Below, in pieces: positions 17,786 through 25,770 of a DNA stretch of 55,717 nucleotides. The stretch covers positions 1 through 55,717 of the forward strand of contig NZ_MUHE01000026.1 in assembly GCF_002217405.1 (NCBI RefSeq), given 5' to 3'. Position numbers and translations under genes: made by a program. Within the stretch, counting starts at the first letter, position 1; the number at the start of each line of letters is the position of its first letter. The DNA is from Flavobacterium psychrophilum DSM 3660 = ATCC 49418. GTDB lineage: Bacteria; Bacteroidota; Bacteroidia; Flavobacteriales; Flavobacteriaceae. The notes below the pieces were generated by a model. That model was not told the DNA's origin and made no database searches. It was given only the letters and a program-made list of their open reading frames with translations.

Positions 17786-19133
17786 CGTTAAAAGGTAATA
17801 TCCAAGTTTTGTGTTGGAAAGATTCATACTGGTTTGCAAGATTTATTTTTGGGTCTATATATTTTTGGCTCAATCTTCCGTTTAGCGCAACATAACTTTC
17901 TACATAAACTTCTGGGTTCTTCAGACCTTGTTTTTTATAAAATTCGCAAAGATAATGTGCATATTCTAATATAAAATCTGGTTGAAATGACATTTGCTTT
18001 TCTTGAAATGTAGTTAAAAAAGAACTGTTATTTACTCTTATTTCTTTTTTAGTCGTGAGGTCCTTTACAATAAATTGTGTGTATCCTGCTTTTTCCATAA
18101 GCATTACACGCCAAGAAAAACGGAAACCTTCTTCGGTCCAAAATAATTCGTTTGGATAGCAAAGATATCGAAAGGGAAATAATAATTGAAAAGTAATGAA
18201 CAGACCAATAAATATTAATTTTAATTTGTTGATTGTATTATATTCTTGAATTTTTACTTTTTTATTTTCAAAACAGTTAACATTTATTTTTAATAGATTA
18301 GAAATAAATATCAAACAATTCTTATGAAAGTTAGTATCGAAAAAAATCAGAGTACTAATAATCATGACATAAGGAAAAACACCAATTGGGAACAAAATTT
18401 TTGTTAGAACATGAAAAATAACAACAAGAACAAAAGCAAATACTCTAGTTTTTCTATATAATAACAAAAAAACAATGCTTAAGTCATACAATGTTCCTGT
18501 CCAGCTAAAGGCATAGTGAACCCAATTTTGGCTAAGTAATGAACCAATAATTGGTAGGTTAGAGTTAGAGGGTAGCCATATTTTGAGTGGCATAGCCTCA
18601 AGAATCCAGTCAGAATTTAGTTTTGCTAAACCCGCATAAAAATAAACAATTCCTAATAATAGTTTTAAAATATCGGTATTCCAAGTAGGAATTTTTTGAA
18701 AAGCAATTTTACTGTTTTTAAAAGCATCTACAGAAAACTGAGCGTTGGCAGGTAAAAAGATAAGCACAAAACTAATTATCGAAATAAAGTAGTAATGATT
18801 TAAATAAGTCGTTTTGTCAATCAATTCGATATATGTAAAACTCAAGAAAAATGTAATAATTGCAATTCTGTATTTATAGCCAATAGCCACAAACAGCGCT
18901 GCAATTGCTGCAATTAGAAACAGCAAATAAGTATAAATTCCTAAAGATTTTACCCAGCTAAAACCATAATAAGTAAAATGAAATTGGGGTTGGATATAAA
19001 ATTTTTCTATCCAATTATAACTTGCAAAACGAATTAAACTAAAAAGCATCATAAAACCAAACGCTAGTCTAAAAAAGGCTAGCGTTGTAGCTTCTGAGTA
19101 TGTATTTAGATATTTTTTGAGGTTAAAATTCAT
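17766..19133 (-). CDS. HTTM-domain (vitamin K-dependent gamma-carboxylase-like) membrane protein
   Basis: The 455-residue inner-membrane protein has about 7-8 hydrophobic helices in the first 300 residues (for example FFRLAFGFMMLFSLIRFASY at the N-terminus and LLGIVYFYAGLAKLNSDWIL), followed by a soluble C-terminal part (330-455, ending FNDEIIGF). The FYAGLAKLNSDWI and WLEAMPLKIW-like features are typical of HTTM-domain proteins related to vitamin K gamma-carboxylase. In bacteria these rarely have a proven carboxylase role. It starts 2 bp after the imelysin gene and overlaps the receptor gene, so it belongs tightly to this operon. What it modifies or transports is unknown. Confidence 0.8.
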   Translation of the reverse strand: MNFNLKKYLNTYSEATTLAFFRLAFGFMMLFSLIRFASYNWIEKFYIQPQFHFTYYGFSWVKSLGIYTYLLFLIAAIAALFVAIGYKYRIAIITFFLSFTYIELIDKTTYLNHYYFISIISFVLIFLPANAQFSVDAFKNSKIAFQKIPTWNTDILKLLLGIVYFYAGLAKLNSDWILEAMPLKIWLPSNSNLPIIGSLLSQNWVHYAFSWTGTLYDLSIVFLLLYRKTRVFAFVLVVIFHVLTKILFPIGVFPYVMIISTLIFFDTNFHKNCLIFISNLLKINVNCFENKKVKIQEYNTINKLKLIFIGLFITFQLLFPFRYLCYPNELFWTEEGFRFSWRVMLMEKAGYTQFIVKDLTTKKEIRVNNSSFLTTFQEKQMSFQPDFILEYAHYLCEFYKKQGLKNPEVYVESYVALNGRLSQKYIDPKINLANQYESFQHKTWILPFNDEIIGF

Positions 19134-19135
19134 GA

Positions 19136-20251
19136 TTAATCGCCATCACCATCCACATAATCGATAGCTATATTTAAAGCTTGCATCATATCTAGTTTTG
19201 TGTACACAACATTTTGTTGCAAAGCATCGTAAGCAGCAAGCATTTTTGTATTGTCATTAGTTACTTGTTGCGAAAAGCTATCGTTTAATGCGTTGTTTGC
19301 CGCATAAATAGGGGTAAATTGATTGTTGATAATGGTACTTAATTTTTGACCATTTCTGACCACATTTAAGAAGTCTAAATACGACCTAAATCCTTCGCCA
19401 GTTGTTGTACTATTGAAATGCTTACCATTAAAAAAATCTTGACTGGCTTTTACGGCTTCGTTTAATAATATTTTTGATATATTATTTTTATAATAAGCCT
19501 CTGTTTTTTCAGGATATTTTACGCCACTAGAAAAAACGCCTGCTGGAATACCCAATTTTCCTGTACGAATGTCTTTCTCTAAGTTTTTTACAAAATTATT
19601 GGCCGTTTTGTTTATAGAACTACTTACCGAGGTGCCGTTGTTGGCAATGTAGCTGGTTTTGAAGCCTGAATTCCAGCTGGTAACAATAGCGTCTGCATTG
19701 GTTTTTAATCTATTGGCAACAGCCAGTAGGTATGATTTGTAATTTGTAGCATTTGTATTCGTTGTATAAAACCCAACAATTGTAGCATCATTTGTGTGTA
19801 ATCCATTTAGCAAATAATCTAGCGCAGGAAAACCTTGTTTGTCAAATTGCGATAGGTGCTCTAAATTATAACTTCCAGAAGTGATATTTGCTTCAATTCC
19901 TATTCTGTTTGTAGGATAAGTATTTGAGGATTCTTTTATATAAATTTCTTCGGCTTTGCCAAAATTATATATCGAAATGTACTGGTATGCTTTATATGAT
20001 TCTAACCAAGACGCTCTAACCGTTTCTAAATTAGAAACGGTTGGCGTTGTGTTAAAATTATTTATATTTGTTACTAATAATTGTACTTTTTCTTGGTAAT
20101 TTACATAACTAGGCACAATAATATTGTTTGCCCAATTAGTTAATAGGGCTGTTCTGTCATAAGCGTTTTCAGTCTTTACAGTTTCTTCTTCATTTTTTGA
20201 ACAGGAAAATAAAAACGTTGCTAGGCTTAAAATTAAGACTACTTTTTTCAT
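19136..20251 (-). CDS. Imelysin family lipoprotein, variant motif (GFPALD)
   Basis: The 371-residue lipoprotein has a signal ending LFSC, and the mature start CSKNEEE fits surface export. Imelysin-like features are an all-helical body with SWLESYKAYQYISIYNFGKAE (about 81-101) and a second helical repeat near 290-360. Most imelysins carry a GxHxxE motif, but here the matching position reads GFPALD (140-145), so the usual metal-ligand His and Glu are replaced by Pro and Asp. Imelysins are iron-regulated surface or periplasmic proteins implicated in iron uptake. The partner gene at 28218 keeps the canonical motif. A probable iron operator (20285-20307) precedes the gene. Confidence 0.85.
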   Translation of the reverse strand: MKKVVLILSLATFLFSCSKNEEETVKTENAYDRTALLTNWANNIIVPSYVNYQEKVQLLVTNINNFNTTPTVSNLETVRASWLESYKAYQYISIYNFGKAEEIYIKESSNTYPTNRIGIEANITSGSYNLEHLSQFDKQGFPALDYLLNGLHTNDATIVGFYTTNTNATNYKSYLLAVANRLKTNADAIVTSWNSGFKTSYIANNGTSVSSSINKTANNFVKNLEKDIRTGKLGIPAGVFSSGVKYPEKTEAYYKNNISKILLNEAVKASQDFFNGKHFNSTTTGEGFRSYLDFLNVVRNGQKLSTIINNQFTPIYAANNALNDSFSQQVTNDNTKMLAAYDALQQNVVYTKLDMMQALNIAIDYVDGDGD

Positions 20252-20307
20252 ATAAAAATAAAATTATTTTGCAAAAATACAAATTGTTTTTAATTTAATC
20301 TAAATTA
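20252..20307 (-). promoter_or_regulatory. Internal promoter and putative Fur-type operator before the variant imelysin gene
   Basis: On the minus strand, TATTTTTG (about 20277-20270) matches the -7 consensus. Just upstream, 20285-20307 carries the 23-bp dyad motif in a weaker form (arms TAATTTA and AAAAACA on the minus strand around GATTAAATT), overlapping the DUF4856 stop codon. This suggests that imelysin, HTTM and the receptor can be transcribed independently of DUF4856. Confidence 0.45.
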
Positions 20308-21543
20308 ATTTACCGTAGCAGCCTGCAGTACTGTAAAACCAAATTTTGCAGCAATTTGAGTTGAAATAGCATCTAGTTTTAGACCTAGTGTGTTTATATC
20401 CCAAAGACCATTTGTGCCACTTATCATAGAAGCTAACATGGTATCAACTTCTGCTTTAGTAAAGTATGGGTTGTTTGTTCCTGGTTTGTTTGTGTAACGC
20501 AAAGAAAGGATAAAACCGTAAGCTTCTGATAAAGCATGAAATGCACCGGCACCATTTGCTGTTGTTAACTTTCCTTTACCTTCTTGTAAATAAAAGACCG
20601 CTCTTACGGCAGGAATCATTGCTATTTTTGCTTTAATAATATCTATTTGCGCATCACGAACCGCATAATCATTAGCAACAATAGCTGCTCTACCTTTGCG
20701 GAATGCTAAATCGATATCGGCTTTAAGGGTGTTAAAGTCTGAATCGGCACTTACTTGGTTTATATAACTACTCCAAAATTTGAAAGTATTTGGTGTTGTA
20801 GTTGTGTTGTCTGCACCATAAAGATAACCGTAAGCTTCGTCCCAATTGTGTTCCATCGTTGTATAGGATTTACCTGTTTCTAAAACTTTAGATGTGTTAT
20901 TAGTTCTATTAGTTCCTTCGTCTAGTTTGTTTAAACTTAGATAATTGTTGCAAATTTGATCCATCATGCAAGAACCCATCATACCTTTTAGGAGAACTTG
21001 CTGAGGCTCTAATCCGTTGGTAGCAAACAATCTTTTGCTAGTCCCATCAGTATAAATACCTGCTATTCCTGCACTGGCATTAATTCCTTGGCTGGCTGCT
21101 TTGGCGTTCACGAACTGCGTTACATACAAATTTCTAATCTCTGTTTGTTCAACTACTGAACCACCACCCTGATATAAACTAAAATAGTCTTTAGATGCTG
21201 CGGTCTTGTCTTTTAATTGTTTTCCTGAAGCGTTTAAGCCTGCTCCTATGAAACGGTTGTTTTTGTTCTCATACATATCCGATAAGAATGCATCATCGAC
21301 TGCTGTTGCGGTTGTTGCAGCAGTTTTTATATAGTTGCCCATTTCGTCTAGCATTAATAAACGGCTTGTTTGTCCGGCATAATCTACAGATGTTACAGAA
21401 TTTCTTTCGAATGTATAGGTTGCAGGAATATTATAATTGAAACTTGTAGGGGCTACTACAGCGGGTATAGTTTCGTCATCTTTAGTACAAGAAGCTAATG
21501 ATATAAAAGCTAATGAAGCTAATAAAATTTTTTCGTTTAACAT
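20305..21543 (-). CDS. DUF4856 surface lipoprotein
   Basis: The 412-residue lipoprotein has signal peptide MLNEKILLASLAFISLASC and mature start CTKDDE, a good flavobacterial surface-export signal. After a short linker, YTFERNSVTSVDYAGQTSRL starts the DUF4856 domain, which fills the protein. Conserved-looking features are the Met/Cys-rich GMMGSCMMDQICNNYL (about 189-204), MEHNWDEAYGYLYG (about 232-245) and a C-terminal GFILSLRYTN stretch. The fold is largely helical and resembles imelysin-type proteins in style. Function is unknown. It is the first gene of the minus-strand iron-cluster arm, and its promoter shares the 49-bp control palindrome with the divergent thioredoxin gene. Confidence 0.85.
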   Translation of the reverse strand: MLNEKILLASLAFISLASCTKDDETIPAVVAPTSFNYNIPATYTFERNSVTSVDYAGQTSRLLMLDEMGNYIKTAATTATAVDDAFLSDMYENKNNRFIGAGLNASGKQLKDKTAASKDYFSLYQGGGSVVEQTEIRNLYVTQFVNAKAASQGINASAGIAGIYTDGTSKRLFATNGLEPQQVLLKGMMGSCMMDQICNNYLSLNKLDEGTNRTNNTSKVLETGKSYTTMEHNWDEAYGYLYGADNTTTTPNTFKFWSSYINQVSADSDFNTLKADIDLAFRKGRAAIVANDYAVRDAQIDIIKAKIAMIPAVRAVFYLQEGKGKLTTANGAGAFHALSEAYGFILSLRYTNKPGTNNPYFTKAEVDTMLASMISGTNGLWDINTLGLKLDAISTQIAAKFGFTVLQAATVN

Positions 21544-21698
21544 AGTGTTTTATTTAGATTGAATTAAAATAATTTTCGCAAATATATAATCTAAATTTAA
21601 AACAAACAATCTTTATTTAAAATTATTCTAAATAAAGATTGTTTGTTTGTGAAAAAAAAATACTTTTGTATTAAATTTAATCATTCTAAATAAAAACA
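21544..21698. promoter_or_regulatory. Divergent control region with perfect 20-bp inverted repeat and three operator-like dyads
   Basis: A perfect inverted repeat has left arm AAACAAACAATCTTTATTTA (21600-21619), spacer AAATTATTC and right arm at 21629-21648. Within it, 21613-21635 is one copy of the 23-bp dyad (TTATTTA, 9 bp, TAAATAA). Further copies lie at 21550-21572 (between the minus -7 box and the DUF4856 start) and 21671-21693 (between the plus -7 box and the thioredoxin start). The -7 boxes are TACTTTTG (21661-21668, plus) and TATATTTG (21586-21579, minus). The near-symmetrical layout suggests tight co-repression of both arms, probably by Fur. Confidence 0.65.
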
Positions 21699-22136
21699 AT
21701 GAAACAATTAAAAACATTTTTCTTCATAGTCATTACGATGTCTTTATGTTCTGCTTCTTCTATTTCTGGTGGTAACGACGAATTGGTAATAGTAAAGAAA
21801 GCTAAGGACACTAATAAATATATTGCGGTTTATTTTTCTGGATCAGATTGGTGTTCCATTTGTCATGTATTTAAAAAAGAGTTTGTCGAGCAAAAAGAGA
21901 TTGCTACAATTTTAGGTACTGATTATGTATATTATAATGCCGATTTTCCCCAGCGGAAAAAATTAGCAAAAGAGATTGCAATAACTAATGATGCTATTGC
22001 AGAAAAACTAAATCCAAACGGTATTTTTCCGCTGTTAGTCATTGCAGATGAAAATTTGAATGTAAGAAAAATAATTACAAAAGTCATGGGGTATGACAAA
22101 GGCTTGCTTGCTTTAAAAGCAAGTGTTAAAAAATAA
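21699..22136 (+). CDS. Exported thioredoxin-like protein (Thioredoxin_7 type)
   Basis: The 145-residue protein has a signal peptide (about 1-20, MKQLKTFFFIVITMSLCSAS). The thioredoxin fold follows, with the active-site motif WCSIC (51-55) after YIAVYFSGSD, then FKKEFVEQKEIATIL and the cis-Pro region GIFPLLVIADENLNVRK. It is likely a periplasmic thiol oxidoreductase or disulfide reductase. It is the first gene of the plus-strand arm, 8 bp before the ApbE gene. Its likely client is a Cys-containing partner in the cluster, for example the DUF4266 protein with four Cys (inference). The promoter/leader block at 21623-21693 recurs before the second imelysin gene. Confidence 0.85.
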   Translation: MKQLKTFFFIVITMSLCSASSISGGNDELVIVKKAKDTNKYIAVYFSGSDWCSICHVFKKEFVEQKEIATILGTDYVYYNADFPQRKKLAKEIAITNDAIAEKLNPNGIFPLLVIADENLNVRKIITKVMGYDKGLLALKASVKK

Positions 22137-22144
22137 CCATCTTC

Positions 22145-23107
22145 ATGCAATCTTTAAAAAACATGAAAACCTACACAGAATCAATACCTTCTATGACTTC
22201 AATTTTATCTATTTCTATTGTCATGGATGAAAATGACGAAAAAGAAGCTTCTTTGCTATTAAGAAAAGGATTTGACAAAGCTAAGGAGATTATACAAATA
22301 ATTTCGGCTTGGGAAGTTGGCACACAGATGCATGCTGTAAACCAAGCGGCAGGAATTTGTCCTGTTGTTGTTTGCGATGAATTATTTTATTTAATACAAA
22401 GAGGCTTAAAAATAGCTGAACTTACTAATGGTTTGTTTGATATAACTTTTGCCTCTATAGATAAGATATGGTATTTTGACAAACCAATGTACAAGTTGCC
22501 TAGTGCATTAGAAATTGCTAAATCTATTTCTAATATCAATTATAAATATGTAGAATTAGACCCCGAAAATAAATCTATTTTTATTACTAATAAAGGGACA
22601 AAAATAGAATTGGGTGCAATAGGTAAAGGCTACATTGCCAATGAGATAAAGAAACTTCTTTTAGTAAACGGAATTCAATCTGGATTAGTAAACGCAGGAG
22701 GCGATTTAGTGTGTTGGGGTAAGAATAGTGAAGGGTTTCCTTGGCGTGTTGGTATTGCCGATCCTAATAAAAAAGAATCCTTCATTGCTTGGTTGCCGTT
22801 AGAAAATCAGGCTGTGGCTACCTCTGGAAGTTATGAAAAATATGCTCTTATACACGGCGAAAAATACTCACATATCATACATCCGCAAACAGGTTATCCT
22901 GTAAAAGGGCTTCAAAGTGTTACTATCATTAGTCCAGATCCTGAATTGTGCGATGCTATTGCGACTTCTGTTTTTTTGATGGGGTTAGAAAAAGGTTTGG
23001 CGTTTGTAAATCAATTTAATGACATACAGTGCTTTATGATAGATGATAAGAATCAATATTATTATTCAGACAATTTAAATACAAATCAATATGTTCAAAC
23101 AAATTAA
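22145..23107 (+). CDS. apbE: FAD:protein FMN transferase (ApbE-like), apparently without signal peptide
   Basis: ApbE enzymes move FMN from FAD onto a Ser/Thr of extracytoplasmic redox proteins. The 320-residue protein has the family motifs: GLFDITFASIDKIW, ELGAIGKGYIANEIK, SGLVNAGGDLVCWG, AVATSGSYEKY, HIIHPQTGYPV and a Mg-site region DAIATSVFLMGLEKG. Start 22145 or 22163 (MKTYTES) is possible; neither gives a signal peptide or lipobox, unlike most ApbE proteins. It may therefore act in the cytoplasm or be exported by another route. It is 8 bp from the thioredoxin gene and overlaps the DUF4266 gene by 17 bp, which points to DUF4266 as substrate or partner (inference). Confidence 0.88.
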   Translation: MQSLKNMKTYTESIPSMTSILSISIVMDENDEKEASLLLRKGFDKAKEIIQIISAWEVGTQMHAVNQAAGICPVVVCDELFYLIQRGLKIAELTNGLFDITFASIDKIWYFDKPMYKLPSALEIAKSISNINYKYVELDPENKSIFITNKGTKIELGAIGKGYIANEIKKLLLVNGIQSGLVNAGGDLVCWGKNSEGFPWRVGIADPNKKESFIAWLPLENQAVATSGSYEKYALIHGEKYSHIIHPQTGYPVKGLQSVTIISPDPELCDAIATSVFLMGLEKGLAFVNQFNDIQCFMIDDKNQYYYSDNLNTNQYVQTN

Positions 23108-23312
23108 AATAATCTTAGGAGTGCTAATATTAATAACTACTTGTAGCAGATGTACCCCAGTGAAAGCTTATCAAAGGCAATACGTATCTGACTATTCGAT
23201 GCAAACAGGAACAACCTCAATAGAAAAACTAGAATCAGAAGGGTTTTCTTTTCGAGAAGGCGCCTCTGGTGGCGAAACAGGAAAAACAGGTGGTGGATGC
23301 GGTTGCAATTAA
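23091..23312 (+). CDS. DUF4266 small exported protein with Gly/Cys C-terminal tail
   Basis: The 73-residue protein has a hydrophobic N-terminal export segment (about 4-18, KIILGVLILITTCSRC), with Cys18 or Cys21 as possible lipid or disulfide Cys. The lipobox is not ideal. The mature part ends in the DUF4266 signature FSFREGASGGETGK, then TGGGCGCN, with Cys70 and Cys72 near the very C-terminus. EGAS (56-59) resembles ApbE flavinylation sites of the type [DS]GA[TS], with Ser59 as possible acceptor. The CxC tail could instead bind a metal. The gene overlaps apbE and precedes the DUF3570 barrel gene. Function is unknown. Confidence 0.82.
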   Translation: MFKQIKIILGVLILITTCSRCTPVKAYQRQYVSDYSMQTGTTSIEKLESEGFSFREGASGGETGKTGGGCGCN

Positions 23313-23349
23313 ATCATTCTTATTCAAATTATAAATCATTCCTTTTATT

Positions 23350-24702
23350 ATGCTCATTATACATTTATTTATCTCTTCTCTTCCTAGTTTAAACGTTTTG
23401 ATAATGCTCTTTATGCTGTTAGTGGGTAAATTTTCATTTGCTCAAAACCTAAAGCGAAAAGAGATAAAAGACAAAAGACCTACTAAAATTACTTTATTAA
23501 GTAATTATTACGACCAAGATGGAAATAAAAGTGCCGTAAATGGCGGTTTAGGTTCCCAGAAAATAGAAAGTTTTTCTCAAGAAGTACATTTATATCTTCC
23601 TGTAAAATCGACCGATGCTTTAGCTATAGATGCAGGAGTAGATCATTTTACCTCAGCTTCTTTAGCTAGTATCGATAAATATGTTTCTCAAGCCAGTAGT
23701 GGTAACTCAGGCATTAGTGGTAGCGAAACCCGCATGTATGCAAACATTGCTTTCGAACATCAAATTTCTGAAAGACTAATAATATCTCCAAGAATAGGCT
23801 TCTCTAGCGAATATGACGTGCAGTCTGTAAATGCAGGAATCTCATTGCTAAAAAAGCTGCAAAATAATGATGGTGCAATTTCAACCAGCTTTGGTGCAAC
23901 ATTAGATAGATGGATGGTTGTGCACCCAGGTGAGTTTCGTGCTTCAGGTTTAGATGCAGAAACGGGGGCTTCAGTAAGTTCTGTAAATCCTTATGCAACA
24001 CCTTTTGTATATAGCGGCGAGTCGATCTCGAAAAACGGACAAGCATATCCTGTAGATTGGAGAGCTTCTTATGCTCTTGTAAACGGATATTCATTTGCCA
24101 TCAATCAAAAGATGAATGCCTCTGTAGGAATAGATTTGTTAGCACAGCGAGGCTTACTCTCTACGCCCTTCCATCGGGTTTATTTTAATGATGGCATAGG
24201 AGATGAGTATCAGAAAGAAGTTCGAATCGAAAAATTACCAAGAGAAAGGTATAAAATTGCCATTTCAGGAAGGTTTAATTACTTTTTAGATCCTGCTATA
24301 GTTTTAAGAAGTTATGCCAGATTGTATAAAGATACTTGGGATATTAATTCGATAACTTTAGGATTAGAAACCGTACTTAAGTTTAATAAATCATTTGCGG
24401 CAACGCCTTTTTTTAGATACCACAAGCAAGAAGGAACCTCTTATTATCGAGCTTATGGTCAGCACGTATATACCCCTGGAGATTTTTATACAAGTGACAT
24501 AGATTTAGGTAGTTTTTCTGCAATTCGTTCAGGATTAGCACTTCGTTATGTACCGTTTGCTAATTTAAAATTAGACAGCAACGGAAAGCCTGTAAAACAC
24601 TTTGCTTCAATGAAAGATGTTGGTTTAAGATATGGCTATAATAATAGAGAAGATGGTTTAACAGGGCACTCTTTATCTTTCGAAATCACTTTTGAACTGT
24701 AA
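23350..24702 (+). CDS. DUF3570 outer-membrane beta-barrel protein
   Basis: The 450-residue protein has a signal peptide whose cleavage follows SFAQ (about residue 32). The start could be 23350 or the internal ATG at 23404. The mature protein has repeated amphipathic strands (for example ITLLSNYYDQDGNKSAVNGG, SQEVHLYLPVKS, GFSSEYDVQSVNAG) and ends HSLSFEITFEL, as expected for a beta-barrel. DUF3570 proteins are linked to ApbE and DUF4266 genes. The protein may form an outer-membrane conduit or platform for DUF4266 (inference). It lies 37 bp after DUF4266, and the next gene starts 28 bp downstream. Confidence 0.82.
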   Translation: MLIIHLFISSLPSLNVLIMLFMLLVGKFSFAQNLKRKEIKDKRPTKITLLSNYYDQDGNKSAVNGGLGSQKIESFSQEVHLYLPVKSTDALAIDAGVDHFTSASLASIDKYVSQASSGNSGISGSETRMYANIAFEHQISERLIISPRIGFSSEYDVQSVNAGISLLKKLQNNDGAISTSFGATLDRWMVVHPGEFRASGLDAETGASVSSVNPYATPFVYSGESISKNGQAYPVDWRASYALVNGYSFAINQKMNASVGIDLLAQRGLLSTPFHRVYFNDGIGDEYQKEVRIEKLPRERYKIAISGRFNYFLDPAIVLRSYARLYKDTWDINSITLGLETVLKFNKSFAATPFFRYHKQEGTSYYRAYGQHVYTPGDFYTSDIDLGSFSAIRSGLALRYVPFANLKLDSNGKPVKHFASMKDVGLRYGYNNREDGLTGHSLSFEITFEL

Positions 24703-24730
24703 TAATTATAAAAACAAATTAATAATAAAA

Positions 24731-25735
24731 ATGAAAACATTTTCTATAAAACGCTTAATATTAATGCTTTTAGCAATCGTATCTTTAGCCTCTTGTACAC
24801 GTACTGATATTGAAGCGCCCTTGGTATATCCCAATCCCTATAAAGTTTTGGAAGATTTAAACACTATTAAAGATTATGCAACCATCAAGGTCATATCTAG
24901 AACAACTGCTATGGCAGTAGGCGATATGGGTCAGGTAATAAAAACAACAGACCAAGGTGTAACTTGGGACAAACTAGATTTAGGAATAACCAATTACCTA
25001 AACGATGTAGATTTCACATCAGACCAAATAGGATGGATTGTTGGAGAATCTAGTGTAATAAAAAAGACCACAAACCAAGGACTTAATTGGACAGATAAAA
25101 AACCAGCCACATTACCTAGTACAGAAAACGTTCTTGCCGTAAAATTTCTTAATGAAAACATAGGGGTTTGTACTACGGCTACTGGAAAAATATTAATGAC
25201 CCAAGATGGTGGTGAAAATTGGACAATAAAAGTAGCAAAAAATGCTATTGGAGCTGATATTGTTACGGCATTGCGATCTATTTACATTAAAGATACAACT
25301 ACTTTTTATCTTGTAGGATCTGCTGGAATAATTTTAAAAACAACAGATTTCGGAACAACATTTACGGTTTTACCAACCGCACAAACTACCAACTCGGCAA
25401 CTACAATATTGTATAGAATAAAATCACCTTCAAATAAGGTCGCTTACACCTGTGGTTCTGGAGGAATGGTTTTAAAAATAAATTTAGAAAATGATGCCAT
25501 AACATCTGTAAAACCACCAATGACCGAGACTATGTTTGGCATTAGTTTTATAAACGATAATGTAGGATATGTAGTAGGGAAATTTGGTCTAATTTTTAAA
25601 ACAACAGATGCTGGTACAAGTTGGATTCGTGAAAAATCTGGCGTATCTAGTACATTAACTGATGTTGCCTACTGGGACGAAAATCTAGGTTATATTGTAG
25701 GAAATAAATTAATCTTGAAATCTAAAAAAGACTAA
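24731..25735 (+). CDS. YCF48/BNR-like beta-propeller lipoprotein (copy 1)
   Basis: I chose start 24731 because MKTFSIKRLILMLLAIVSLASC is a clean lipoprotein signal; an in-frame ATG at 24692 would add 13 residues ahead of it. The product is 334 residues. Five BNR/YCF48-type repeats of the form TTDxGxxW occur: KTTDQGVTWDKL, KTTNQGLNWTDK, TQDGGENWTIK, KTTDFGTTFTVL and KTTDAGTSWIRE. Paired motifs such as GWIVGESSVIKKT and GYVVGKFGLIFKT complete a seven-bladed-propeller-like fold. In this cluster it probably acts as a surface or periplasmic scaffold. It is a tandem paralogue of the gene at 25771. Confidence 0.82.
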   Translation: MKTFSIKRLILMLLAIVSLASCTRTDIEAPLVYPNPYKVLEDLNTIKDYATIKVISRTTAMAVGDMGQVIKTTDQGVTWDKLDLGITNYLNDVDFTSDQIGWIVGESSVIKKTTNQGLNWTDKKPATLPSTENVLAVKFLNENIGVCTTATGKILMTQDGGENWTIKVAKNAIGADIVTALRSIYIKDTTTFYLVGSAGIILKTTDFGTTFTVLPTAQTTNSATTILYRIKSPSNKVAYTCGSGGMVLKINLENDAITSVKPPMTETMFGISFINDNVGYVVGKFGLIFKTTDAGTSWIREKSGVSSTLTDVAYWDENLGYIVGNKLILKSKKD

Positions 25736-25770
25736 AAAACTGTAATATTTACATTAAAAGTAAAAAAAAA

